NCBI GenBank assembly: GCA_026386835.1
Contig: JAPLMV010000127.1
Span: 1 to 6,485, forward strand
DNA: 6,485 bases
Direction: 5' to 3'
Source of the DNA: Planctomycetota bacterium
Lineage (GTDB): Bacteria > Planctomycetota > Phycisphaerae > Sedimentisphaerales > Anaerobacaceae
The notes beneath the pieces are model-generated. The model saw nothing but the letters and a program-made list of their open reading frames with translations, searched no databases and was not told the origin of the DNA. Each line of letters begins with the position of its first letter. The stretch's first letter is position 1. The position numbers and the translations under genes are program-made. Of this stretch, positions 1 to 6,022 are shown piece by piece.

Positions 1-92
1 TCTCTTTACCGTTTTACCGTCCAACCGCGACTGACTTTCCCCTCGCAGCCTACCCTCGAATGCTGTGGTCGAAGTCCAGCATCTCTCCAATT

Positions 93-190
93 CTCAAATC
101 CCTCACTGAACTTTTGCAAAACTCAAAAACCATCGCTTAAAGAACCCAGCTTTTCAAAACCTTCACTTAAAAATCCATGACTCATAAATC
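93..190. repeat. Degenerate short tandem-like repeat, about 30-base period
   Basis: The words CTCAAA or TCAAA recur at 93, 122 and 154, with CTCATAAA at 181. Each of the first three is followed by a C/T-rich then CTTAAA-like stretch (CCCTCACTGAA, CCATCGCTTAAA, CCTTCACTTAAA). Spacing is irregular, roughly 27-32 bases, and the copies are diverged, so this may be a decayed tandem repeat or just base-composition bias. There is no CRISPR-like regularity. Confidence 0.3.
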
Positions 191-251
191 ACTACATTAG
201 TATATATGCATATACTATTGCTGCAATTGTCTAACCGAAAACAAAAAACTT

Positions 252-284
252 ATCTTGGGCTTGTCTATACTGAGCCTGTCGAAG
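252..284. repeat. TGAGCCTGTCGAAGG-type intergenic repeat word with imperfect 15-base duplication
   Basis: Two adjacent 15-base units (252-266 and 267-281) agree at about 10 of 15 positions: ATCTTGGGCTTGTCT and ATACTGAGCCTGTCG. The second leads into GAAGG. From memory, the word CTGAGCCTGTCGAAGG and its complement CCTTCGACAGGCTCAG recur in intergenic DNA of many environmental genomes. That is recollection, not a search. On the - strand the duplication is read as RQAQYRQAQDK, the kind of spurious peptide often predicted over such repeats. Confidence 0.5.
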
Positions 285-313
285 GATTCGGATTTCGAGC
301 TTCGAGTTTCGTG
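285..313. repeat. TTCGAG/TTTCG short-period repeat run
   Basis: A run of related 6-9 base words, GATTCG, GATTTCGAGC, TTCGAG and TTTCG, lies directly after the preceding repeat word. The complement reads as CGAAACTCGAAGCTCGAAATCC, split here into CGAAACTCGAAG and CTCGAAATCC. Similar CTCGAAATCCGAAA-type runs are, as I remember them, scattered between genes in Planctomycetota and some other environmental lineages. The function is unknown. Confidence 0.45.
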
Positions 314-327
314 CTTTTTCCATTCCA

Positions 328-363
328 CCTCCGCGCCCTCTGCAAACTTTGCGGTGAAAAATC
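328..363. repeat. CTCTGCAAACTTTGCGGTGAAAAA-like intergenic repeat segment
   Basis: The segment reads CCTCCGCGCCCTCTGC followed by AAACTTTGCGGTGAAAAATC. It resembles a recurrent intergenic sequence of the form CTTCGCGTCCTTTGCG...GCGGTGAAAAA that I recall from many unrelated bacterial assemblies. It contains internal near-repeats (CTCTGCAAA and CTTTGCGG). No coding role is visible. Identification rests on memory and would need a genome-wide count. Confidence 0.4.
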
Positions 364-511
364 TTTTCCCATTCTACCCATTTTAACATATTTAACTCAG
401 GCGGTCTTTTTTTAATGAGCATGTCAAAAAAGCATCTTTTTTTAACTTTTGCCTCGCTTTCACGTCTAATATAGGTGTTTTTGCAAGTTGTTTTGCCCCG
501 AGATTAACTTG

Positions 512-538
512 TTGATTATATTGATTATAGCGATTTTA
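512..538 (+). repeat. Three 9-base direct repeats upstream of the pump operon
   Basis: TTGATTATA at 512-520 is repeated exactly at 521-529. A third, diverged copy, GCGATTTTA, at 530-538 keeps GATTTTA in phase. The 9-base period places copies on nearly the same face of the helix. The block ends 20 bases before the TATACT box of the candidate promoter, a position where activator sites occur, but AT-rich chance repetition is possible. Confidence 0.4.
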
Positions 539-564
539 TCTGGGCTGACGTCCGAAAATATACT
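535..564 (+). promoter_or_regulatory. Candidate sigma70-like promoter of the pump operon
   Basis: TTTATC (535-540) and TATACT (559-564) are separated by 18 bases. The -10 box is good, the -35 box poor. Other possibilities are TTGCCC (493-498) with TATATT (517-522), 18-base spacer, and TAAAAT (628-633) with only T-rich DNA at -35. The 535-564 pair is preferred because the -10 box directly abuts the dyad at 565-589, giving a promoter-operator arrangement. No promoter can be proved by eye in DNA this AT-rich. Confidence 0.3.
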
Positions 565-589
565 AAATTAACAACCAAGCTGTTAATTT
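565..589. promoter_or_regulatory. Perfect 9-bp-arm inverted repeat, candidate operator
   Basis: AAATTAACA (565-573) and TGTTAATTT (581-589) are exact reverse complements around a 7-base spacer, with half-site centres 16 bases apart. This size fits a dimeric helix-turn-helix repressor such as TetR, MarR or PadR, groups that often control efflux operons. It starts right after TATACT (559-564) and lies 72 bases before the first gene. No regulator gene is in the window. As RNA it would be a weak AT-rich hairpin without a following T-run, so a terminator is unlikely. Confidence 0.45.
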
Positions 590-648
590 GGGCAAAGATT
601 AGTCTTTTTTTCACTAACTTTTTATGGTAAAATGAACTAAATTCTATC

Positions 649-657
649 GGAGCAAGG
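649..657 (+). promoter_or_regulatory. Ribosome binding site of the outer-membrane channel gene
   Basis: GGAGCAAGG lies upstream of the ATG at 662. GGAG (649-652) has a 9-base spacing and AAGG (654-657) a 4-base spacing. The GGAG element supports the ATG at 662, which also gives a complete lipoprotein signal peptide. Confidence 0.6.
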
Positions 658-661
658 TTTT

Positions 662-2281
662 ATGCTGAAATTCAGGGAATTTTTGTTTTTATACAGGGGT
701 TTCTGTATTATAGCCATACTCGGTATGGCTGGCGGTTGTAGTCCGCAGCAGTATAAAGCCGATGCCGACAAGGAAGTTTATAATATCATTGACAGCAAGT
801 GGAAAAATAGCTTTGGTCAAAAAGCTAACTACAGAGTCAGTGACACAGCACCATCCCCTAATGATGTCAACATAGCCGCCTCAGTACCATCGGGTGCGAT
901 AAATCTTGCACAGGCAGCAGCTATGGCCACGACCAACAATCGGGATTACCAAACGCGTAAGGAAACACTTTATTTATCGGCTCTCGACTTAACCCTGACG
1001 CGGCATCAGTACGCGCTGCAATTGTTTGGTACCGTTGACGGCGGATATGTTAAAAAGGGGGCAGGCGACAGCAGAGAGGAAGATGTAAGCGTCAGCAGCG
1101 AATCAGGCGGTACTTTTAGGCAGATATTAGCCGATGGAACAATAGTCAGCACCCGCCTTGCAGTGGACTGGCTGCGTTTTTTAACAGGCGACCCACGGAC
1201 TTCATTAGGTTCAGTCCTTAGTGCAAGCGTTACAATGCCTTTGCTGGGCAGCGGTGCAGGCAAGGTCGAACGTGAGAAGCTCACCCTTGCAGAGCGCGGC
1301 GTTCTGTATCAGATACGGAATTTTAATCGTTACCGCCAGACATTTGTGGTATCTATTGTGAACGATTATTATCGTGTCCTGCAGCTAAGGGATGAAGTAG
1401 CCAATGCTGAGAACAATTACAAGATAGTGGCGGAGTCAAAAGAGCGTCTGGAGATGGAAGCACAGGCGGGTCGCAGAAATCGTTTCGAGGTAGACCAGGC
1501 CGAGCAGAATATGCTGACAGCAAAAGATAGTTATGTGAGTACCCAGCAGGAATATGAGCAGGCATTAGACAGTTTCAAGATAAGGTTGTCGCTGCCTACG
1601 GATGCTAATGTGGAACTGGACCAAAATGAGCTAAGGGCATTAGAAAACATTGGCATAACCCAGCCTGACTATACGCTGGATATGGCGGTTGAAACGGCAT
1701 TGCTTCGGCGTCTGGATTTGGCCAATAGCGCCGACAGTATAGACGATTCGCTGCGTTCGGTTATACTGGCGACAGACGGCCTTGGCACCGAGCTTAACCT
1801 GCTCGGCAGTGCCTCGGTGAATTCAAAGGAAAAGACCGAATTCGACAATTTGCAATTTCATCGCGGGACTTATGGAATAGGTTTTGAAGCGGATTTGCCG
1901 TTCGACCGCAAAGCTGAGCGTAATGCCTATCGCAGGGCATTGATAAACCTCGAACAAAGCCGGCGTCAGTACGAAAATGACGTGGAAGAAGTTAAATTGA
2001 GTGTGCGTAAGGCATATCGTCAGCTAAGAGAAGCAGCCCAACGGCATGAGATACAGGTTAAAAGTCTGAACTTGGCACGAAGTCGTGTCGAAAGCACCTC
2101 CTTATTGCTGGAGGCAGGCCGACTGACCACGCGAGATTTGCTGGACTCACAGAATGCCCTGTTGCAGGCACAGAACAATGTTACTGCTGCTTTGGTAGAC
2201 CATATAATTGCAAAATTAAGTTTTTTTCAAGATGTAGGTATCCTGCAGGTTAAGCCGGACGGCATGTGGCAGGAACGGTAA
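662..2281 (+). CDS. TolC/OprM-family outer-membrane efflux lipoprotein
   Basis: This is the outer-membrane factor of the tripartite pump: a trimeric beta-barrel plus helical tunnel that carries substrate from the adaptor to the outside. The 539-residue protein starts with a lipoprotein signal peptide: Arg/Lys-containing N-region, hydrophobic segment around residues 14-24, lipobox AGGC with Cys26 as likely lipidation site. An ADKEVY...IIDSKW segment (35-47) follows, which I recall from planctomycete OMFs. The rest shows the internal duplication of the outer-membrane efflux family: helix pairs near 82-120 and 340-370, strand regions near 121-200 and 375-415, and the paired long helices 215-312 and 417-525. 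The related segments QAGRRNRFEVDQAEQNML (268-285) and EAGRLTTRDLLDSQNALL (484-501) mark the two halves. At 539 residues it is somewhat longer than OprM/TolC. It is first in the operon, 22 bases before the adaptor gene. The family call is firm; substrate is unknown. Confidence 0.9.
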   Translation: MLKFREFLFLYRGFCIIAILGMAGGCSPQQYKADADKEVYNIIDSKWKNSFGQKANYRVSDTAPSPNDVNIAASVPSGAINLAQAAAMATTNNRDYQTRKETLYLSALDLTLTRHQYALQLFGTVDGGYVKKGAGDSREEDVSVSSESGGTFRQILADGTIVSTRLAVDWLRFLTGDPRTSLGSVLSASVTMPLLGSGAGKVEREKLTLAERGVLYQIRNFNRYRQTFVVSIVNDYYRVLQLRDEVANAENNYKIVAESKERLEMEAQAGRRNRFEVDQAEQNMLTAKDSYVSTQQEYEQALDSFKIRLSLPTDANVELDQNELRALENIGITQPDYTLDMAVETALLRRLDLANSADSIDDSLRSVILATDGLGTELNLLGSASVNSKEKTEFDNLQFHRGTYGIGFEADLPFDRKAERNAYRRALINLEQSRRQYENDVEEVKLSVRKAYRQLREAAQRHEIQVKSLNLARSRVESTSLLLEAGRLTTRDLLDSQNALLQAQNNVTAALVDHIIAKLSFFQDVGILQVKPDGMWQER

Positions 2282-2303
2282 GTGTGATTAATGGAATTAT
2301 AAA

Positions 2304-4025
2304 ATGGAAACAAACGAAGTAAAAAAGCAGGGCGGTAGATTGTCGAGCATATCGGCGTTGGTAAGACGTTTTCGCAGGATTTTTATTGTCGCAGTTGCCG
2401 TTGCAGTTGTGGGCATAATTGCATTTGTATTTTTACATAGGATGTGGGGTGGCGCTGGTGAGTCCGGTACAAACATGGGTGTTTTTACGGTAGAGCGAGG
2501 ACCCTTAATCATCAGGGATACTGTAAGCGGCGATATTAAGGCTCTTAACTCGGTAGATATTAAGTCTGAGGTAGAAGGCAGGACAACAATAATCAGTATT
2601 GTTCCCGAAGGTACGGTCATTACACCGGAAGATGTCAATAACGGCAAAATTCTTTTTGAGTTGGACTCTTCAGAAATAAAGCAAAGACTAACTCAGCAGG
2701 AGATTTCGTTCCTGGCTGCGCAGGCCAACTTGACTGAAGCAAGAGAGTCGCTTGATATTCAGTTAAAACAAAATGAAAGTGACATTATGGCCAGCCACAT
2801 GAAAGTCAGGTTCGCACTGATGGATTTGCAAAAGTACCTCGGTGCAGATTTGGCCGAAAAACTCGTTTCCCATGCTGACAGCAATCTTAATGGCGATCCC
2901 AATAATGATGCCGGCAATGTCGAAAAAGAGAATAACAGAATTGTTTCACTCATCGATGACCCCAACCTTGGCGGCGAGGCTTCTCAGAAACTTAAAGAAT
3001 TGAGGAGCAGTATTCTTCTTGCCGAAGAGAACTTTAAGCAGGCATCTAACAGACTGGATTGGACGCGAAAGCTCGAAGAGAAAAAGTATGTCTCTAAAAC
3101 CCAGATGGAGGAAGACGAACTTGCAGTGCAGCGTCTTGAGATTGAAAAAGGCAAGGGTGAAATTGCCTTGGACTTATTTAAAGCCTATGAGTTTCCCAAG
3201 CAGGCTGAAAAACTCTTGAGTGATTATCAGGAGGCCGGACGGCAATTAGGGCGGACGGAAGCGCAAGCACGCTCCAAATTGGCTCAGGCACAGGCCAAGC
3301 TTAGAAGTAATGAAGCTACATACTCTCTGCAGCAGGAAAATCTGCTAAAACTGCAAAAACAGTTTGCGGCATGTAAAATTAAGGCACCTGCCCCGGGACA
3401 GGTAGTATACTCATCGAGTATGATGAATAGCTGGGAGAGGCAACGCGGGCAGATAGAAGTGGGAGCGGAGGTTCGCGAACGGCAAAAAATTATATCGATA
3501 CCTGATCCTTGCGCGATGAAAGCAGAAGTCAAAATTCACGAGACGTGGGTTGACAAAGTACAGCCGGGCCAGCAGGTAAAAATAACAATGTCGGCATTTC
3601 CGGATAAAGTTTTTACCGGCAAGGTCTTAAAAAAAGCACCATTGGCGTCGCCTGAAGAGTGGATGAACCCCGACCTTAAAGTATATGCAGCCGACGTGAG
3701 CATTGATGGAACGCACGATTTTCTCAAGACCGGAATGACGGCAAAGGTTGAAATTATCATTGAAGAACTTAAAGATGTGCTCAGCGTACCTATACAGGCT
3801 GTTGTTAACCGCGGCGGAAAAAAACTTTGCTATGTGGAAAATAGTAAAAATCCCAGGGAACGCGAAGTTGAGACAGGTGCATTTAATGATAGTTTTGTGG
3901 AAATCAAAAAAGGCCTGTCCGAGGGGGATAAAGTGCTTCTTAATCCGCCGCGTATTGCTGAACCGCAGCAAGCACCCAATAAAGAGGTAAAAAACCCAGT
4001 AGAAAATACTGACCAAAAACCTTGA
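2304..4025 (+). CDS. HlyD/MacA-family periplasmic adaptor (membrane fusion protein), long coiled-coil form
   Basis: This adaptor bridges the inner-membrane permease to the outer-membrane channel. The 573-residue protein has one N-terminal signal-anchor helix (about 26-47, after RRFRR), so it sits in the periplasm tethered to the inner membrane. Order: split lipoyl domain first half (about 84-125, IKSEVEGRT...GKILFELD), long coiled-coil hairpin (about 125-355), lipoyl second half (357-372, CKIKAPAPGQVVY), beta-barrel (about 402-488), membrane-proximal domain (about 490-548) and a polar, Pro/Gln/Asn-rich tail (550-573). The channel-binding tip is near 250-267 (RKLEEKKYVSKT), with L257 and S264 of the usual R-x3-L-x6-S motif but Trp253 where Arg is usual. 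Residues about 178-235, rich in Asn/Asp/Gly, look like an insert in the hairpin. It is much longer than E. coli MacA (about 370 residues). The start is ATG at 2304, with a weak GGA 8 bases upstream; an ATG at 2291 hits a stop at once. Confidence 0.9.
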   Translation: METNEVKKQGGRLSSISALVRRFRRIFIVAVAVAVVGIIAFVFLHRMWGGAGESGTNMGVFTVERGPLIIRDTVSGDIKALNSVDIKSEVEGRTTIISIVPEGTVITPEDVNNGKILFELDSSEIKQRLTQQEISFLAAQANLTEARESLDIQLKQNESDIMASHMKVRFALMDLQKYLGADLAEKLVSHADSNLNGDPNNDAGNVEKENNRIVSLIDDPNLGGEASQKLKELRSSILLAEENFKQASNRLDWTRKLEEKKYVSKTQMEEDELAVQRLEIEKGKGEIALDLFKAYEFPKQAEKLLSDYQEAGRQLGRTEAQARSKLAQAQAKLRSNEATYSLQQENLLKLQKQFAACKIKAPAPGQVVYSSSMMNSWERQRGQIEVGAEVRERQKIISIPDPCAMKAEVKIHETWVDKVQPGQQVKITMSAFPDKVFTGKVLKKAPLASPEEWMNPDLKVYAADVSIDGTHDFLKTGMTAKVEIIIEELKDVLSVPIQAVVNRGGKKLCYVENSKNPREREVETGAFNDSFVEIKKGLSEGDKVLLNPPRIAEPQQAPNKEVKNPVENTDQKP

Positions 4026-4027
4026 GG
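4024..4027 (+). promoter_or_regulatory. Ribosome binding site of the ATPase gene, overlapping the adaptor stop
   Basis: GAGG begins inside the TGA stop (4023-4025) of the adaptor gene and lies 10 bases before the ATG at 4038. This placement suggests that ribosomes finishing the adaptor can reinitiate on the ATPase, coupling their expression. Confidence 0.5.
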
Positions 4028-4037
4028 TTCGAGTTTA

Positions 4038-4727
4038 ATGGATGTTGTTAAAATCGAAAAGCTGTGCAAGATGTATCAATTGGGTACATTTCAATTGTCT
4101 GCTTTATGTGACATTGATTTGATAATTCAACAAGGTCAGTATATAGCTGTTATGGGTCCCAGCGGCTCAGGAAAATCCACACTGCTTAATTTGTTGGGCT
4201 GCCTGGACAGACCTACTGGCGGCCGGTATTGGCTGGGCGGAAAGGATGTGTCCGAACTCGATGATGACCAGCTTTCGCTAATCCGCGGTAAGCATATCGG
4301 TTTTATATTTCAATCTTACAATCTCATCGGTCAGCTCAATGTCATAGAAAACATAGAGCTTCCGATGTTTTACCAGGGTTTTTCAGAACATGATAGTGCC
4401 GACCATGCCCAAAAATTAGCCGAAATGGTCGGCCTTGGTGACAGAACCAAACACAGGCCGTCAGAGCTCAGCGGCGGTCAGCAGCAGAGAGTAGCAATAG
4501 CCAGAGCACTTGCAAACGACCCTACGGTAATACTCGCTGACGAGCCGACGGGCAACCTGGATTCACAAAGCGGCGCTGAAATTCTGAGTATTCTCGATGA
4601 ACTTCATCGGCAGGGTAAAACCCTGATTATTGTAACACATGATGACCACATCGGCAAAAGAGCCCAGAGAGTCATACACCTTCTTGACGGACGGATTGAC
4701 AGGGATGAATTTAACCATCGGCGGTAA
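4038..4727 (+). CDS. ABC transporter ATP-binding protein, MacB/LolD type
   Basis: This is the cytoplasmic ATPase that powers the pump as a dimer; ATP binding and hydrolysis drive conformational change of the permease. All ABC elements are intact in 229 residues: A-loop Tyr13, Walker A GPSGSGKST (40-48), Q-loop Gln92 in FIFQSYNL, signature LSGGQ (144-148), Walker B VILADE (164-169) with catalytic Glu169, D-loop NLD (173-175) and switch His201 in VTHD. The IFQSYNLIGQLNVIENIELP segment is typical of the MacB/LolD/FtsE group (COG1136), and the length is normal for the stand-alone domain. In E. coli MacB this domain is fused to the permease; here it is a separate gene 5 bases ahead of it. LolD is an alternative family name, but the adjacent adaptor and outer-membrane channel argue for efflux rather than lipoprotein release. 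Confidence 0.93.
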   Translation: MDVVKIEKLCKMYQLGTFQLSALCDIDLIIQQGQYIAVMGPSGSGKSTLLNLLGCLDRPTGGRYWLGGKDVSELDDDQLSLIRGKHIGFIFQSYNLIGQLNVIENIELPMFYQGFSEHDSADHAQKLAEMVGLGDRTKHRPSELSGGQQQRVAIARALANDPTVILADEPTGNLDSQSGAEILSILDELHRQGKTLIIVTHDDHIGKRAQRVIHLLDGRIDRDEFNHRR

Positions 4728-4732
4728 CTATT

Positions 4733-6022
4733 ATGCGCTGGTTTACTATTAAAAAAACTGCCAAGTTAGGCATCAAAAGTCTTTGGATGCATAAGTTGCG
4801 TTCCACGCTGACAACGCTGGGTATTGTTTTCGGTGTATGCTCGGTGGTAGCGATGCTGGCGATTGGCGAAGGGGCCAGCCGCGAAACACAGGCAGCTATA
4901 GCCAGACTTGGCAGCACGAATTTGATTATTGAAACGATTAAACCCCCACAGGAACAGGCTGATACCGGAAAAGTGGAGGCAATGCGCAATTATGGATTGA
5001 CCTATGCCGATGCTGAAACCATTCACAACACGATACCCTATGTTGAGGTAACTGTACCCGTTCGTGAGCTTGACCAGGAAGCCAGATATCTCAATCGCCA
5101 GATAGCCATAAAAATTGTGGGTACGATTCCATGGTACACAGAAATTTCCCCAATTCGACTGATGCGAGGCCGGTTTTTAGGCAGCACCGACTTGCAGTAC
5201 GGCCAAGCCGTTTGTGTTATTGACGAACAGGTAGCCCGCGAACTTTTTGCTTTTGACGACCCTATCGGAACGGATGTGCGGATTTATGGAAACTACTATC
5301 GGGTAGTAGGGATAGTTACTCAGGCGGCAGCAGTCCGATTGAAGGAGGAACCTGCCGTTGGCGACAAAAGCGGCGGCGTTGCAGGCTATATTTATATTCC
5401 TATTACAACAGCCAAACGTTGTTTCTCTGAAGTGAACTATAGCTTCAGCGGCGGCAAACAAAGCCTGGAAAAAGTGGAACTGCAAAAGATTACCGTCAAG
5501 GTTCGCTCAGCCGAACAGGTGTTGCCGATGCGGGATATTCTGGATGTATTGTTGGCTCGTCTTCATAAGGCTAAAAATGACTACCATATAACTGTTCCCT
5601 TGGAGATGCTGCGGTACGCCGCGGCGGAAAGACGCAGGTCCAGCATCGTTCTGGGCTCTATCGCTGCAATTTCACTTCTTGTCGGCGGCATAGGAATTAT
5701 GAACATAATGCTGGCAACCGTAAGTGAACGCACAAGGGAAATCGGCATCCGCAGGGCTTTGGGTGCCAAAAAAAGGGATATTGTCATTCAATTTCTTTCA
5801 GAAACCCTGCTTTTAACTTTGGCAGGTGGTATTATCGGGATTATACTCGGCTCTGTTATACCGTTTTTAGTAACCTACTTTAGCCGCCAGCCTACGGCGA
5901 TTACAGGTGTTTCTTTGATACTGGCCTTTGGCATAAGCGCGGCTGTTGGAATAATTTTCGGCCTGTACCCAGCTTATCGCGCTGCGAATATGGACCCTAT
6001 CGAATCCCTGCGGCATGAATAA
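4733..6022 (+). CDS. MacB/FtsX-family ABC transporter permease
   Basis: This is the inner-membrane part of the pump, expected to act as a dimer in mechanotransmission: it does not pass substrate through its membrane helices but pushes substrate from the periplasm into the adaptor-channel conduit. The 429-residue protein has the four-helix MacB layout: TM1 about 24-45 (after LRSTLTTLGIVFGV), a large periplasmic MacB-PCD domain about 46-300, TM2 about 306-328, the cytoplasmic coupling segment SERTREIGIRRALGAKKRDI (331-350), TM3 about 354-382, TM4 about 392-412, and the family C-terminal signature YPAYRAANMDPIESLRHE (412-429). It matches the C-terminal two thirds of E. coli MacB in length. It begins 5 bases after the ATPase stop with only a weak GGCGG upstream, suggesting translational coupling. 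Its last 49 bases overlap the phosphatase gene on the opposite strand. Confidence 0.92.
   Translation: MRWFTIKKTAKLGIKSLWMHKLRSTLTTLGIVFGVCSVVAMLAIGEGASRETQAAIARLGSTNLIIETIKPPQEQADTGKVEAMRNYGLTYADAETIHNTIPYVEVTVPVRELDQEARYLNRQIAIKIVGTIPWYTEISPIRLMRGRFLGSTDLQYGQAVCVIDEQVARELFAFDDPIGTDVRIYGNYYRVVGIVTQAAAVRLKEEPAVGDKSGGVAGYIYIPITTAKRCFSEVNYSFSGGKQSLEKVELQKITVKVRSAEQVLPMRDILDVLLARLHKAKNDYHITVPLEMLRYAAAERRRSSIVLGSIAAISLLVGGIGIMNIMLATVSERTREIGIRRALGAKKRDIVIQFLSETLLLTLAGGIIGIILGSVIPFLVTYFSRQPTAITGVSLILAFGISAAVGIIFGLYPAYRAANMDPIESLRHE

Larger units (their letters stand above)
1..415. other. Intergenic region with repeat-like words, no convincing gene
   Basis: No protein with recognisable family features is found on either strand. 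A frame open from base 1 to a TGA at 178-180 translates to a low-complexity run with recurring PSL motifs (NPSLNF, KPSLKE, KPSLKNP) and looks like translated repeat DNA rather than a protein tail. Two short ATG-started frames (206-415 + and 231-422 -) lie over repeat-like words and have neither a good ribosome site nor a domain. Small structures include a perfect tandem of TTTACCGT (5-12 and 13-20), an ATGCTG/CAGCAT inverted pair (60-65 and 77-82), and a 12-base palindrome TATATGCATATA (203-214). The region reads as decayed or repeat-populated spacer. The gene to the left is outside the window. Confidence 0.6.

Noticed and set aside
1..180. Frame open from the left edge to a TGA, with PSL-containing repeats
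   Set aside because: A 59-codon open frame is expected by chance among six frames at this base composition. The peptide is low-complexity, has no domain, and follows the degenerate DNA repeat.
93..190. Possible CRISPR-like array from recurring CTCAAA words
   Set aside because: The words are short and diverged, spacing is irregular, there are no conserved repeats of 20 or more bases, and no cas genes are in view.
203..214. Palindrome TATATGCATATA as an operator
   Set aside because: It is more than 440 bases from the first gene, is alternating AT sequence, and has no promoter beside it.
206..422. Short ATG-started frames on both strands (206-415 + and 231-422 -)
   Set aside because: They overlap each other and lie over repeat-like words. 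Neither has a good ribosome site or recognisable protein features.
3627..4016. Long antisense frame (129 codons) inside the adaptor gene
   Set aside because: The + strand encodes a clear HlyD-family beta-barrel and membrane-proximal domain here. The antisense peptide has no family features.
4028..4036. TTCGAGTTT, shared with the intergenic repeat run at 302-310, between adaptor and ATPase genes
   Set aside because: A 9-base match in a 12-base gap is easily chance. There is no extended similarity to the repeat.
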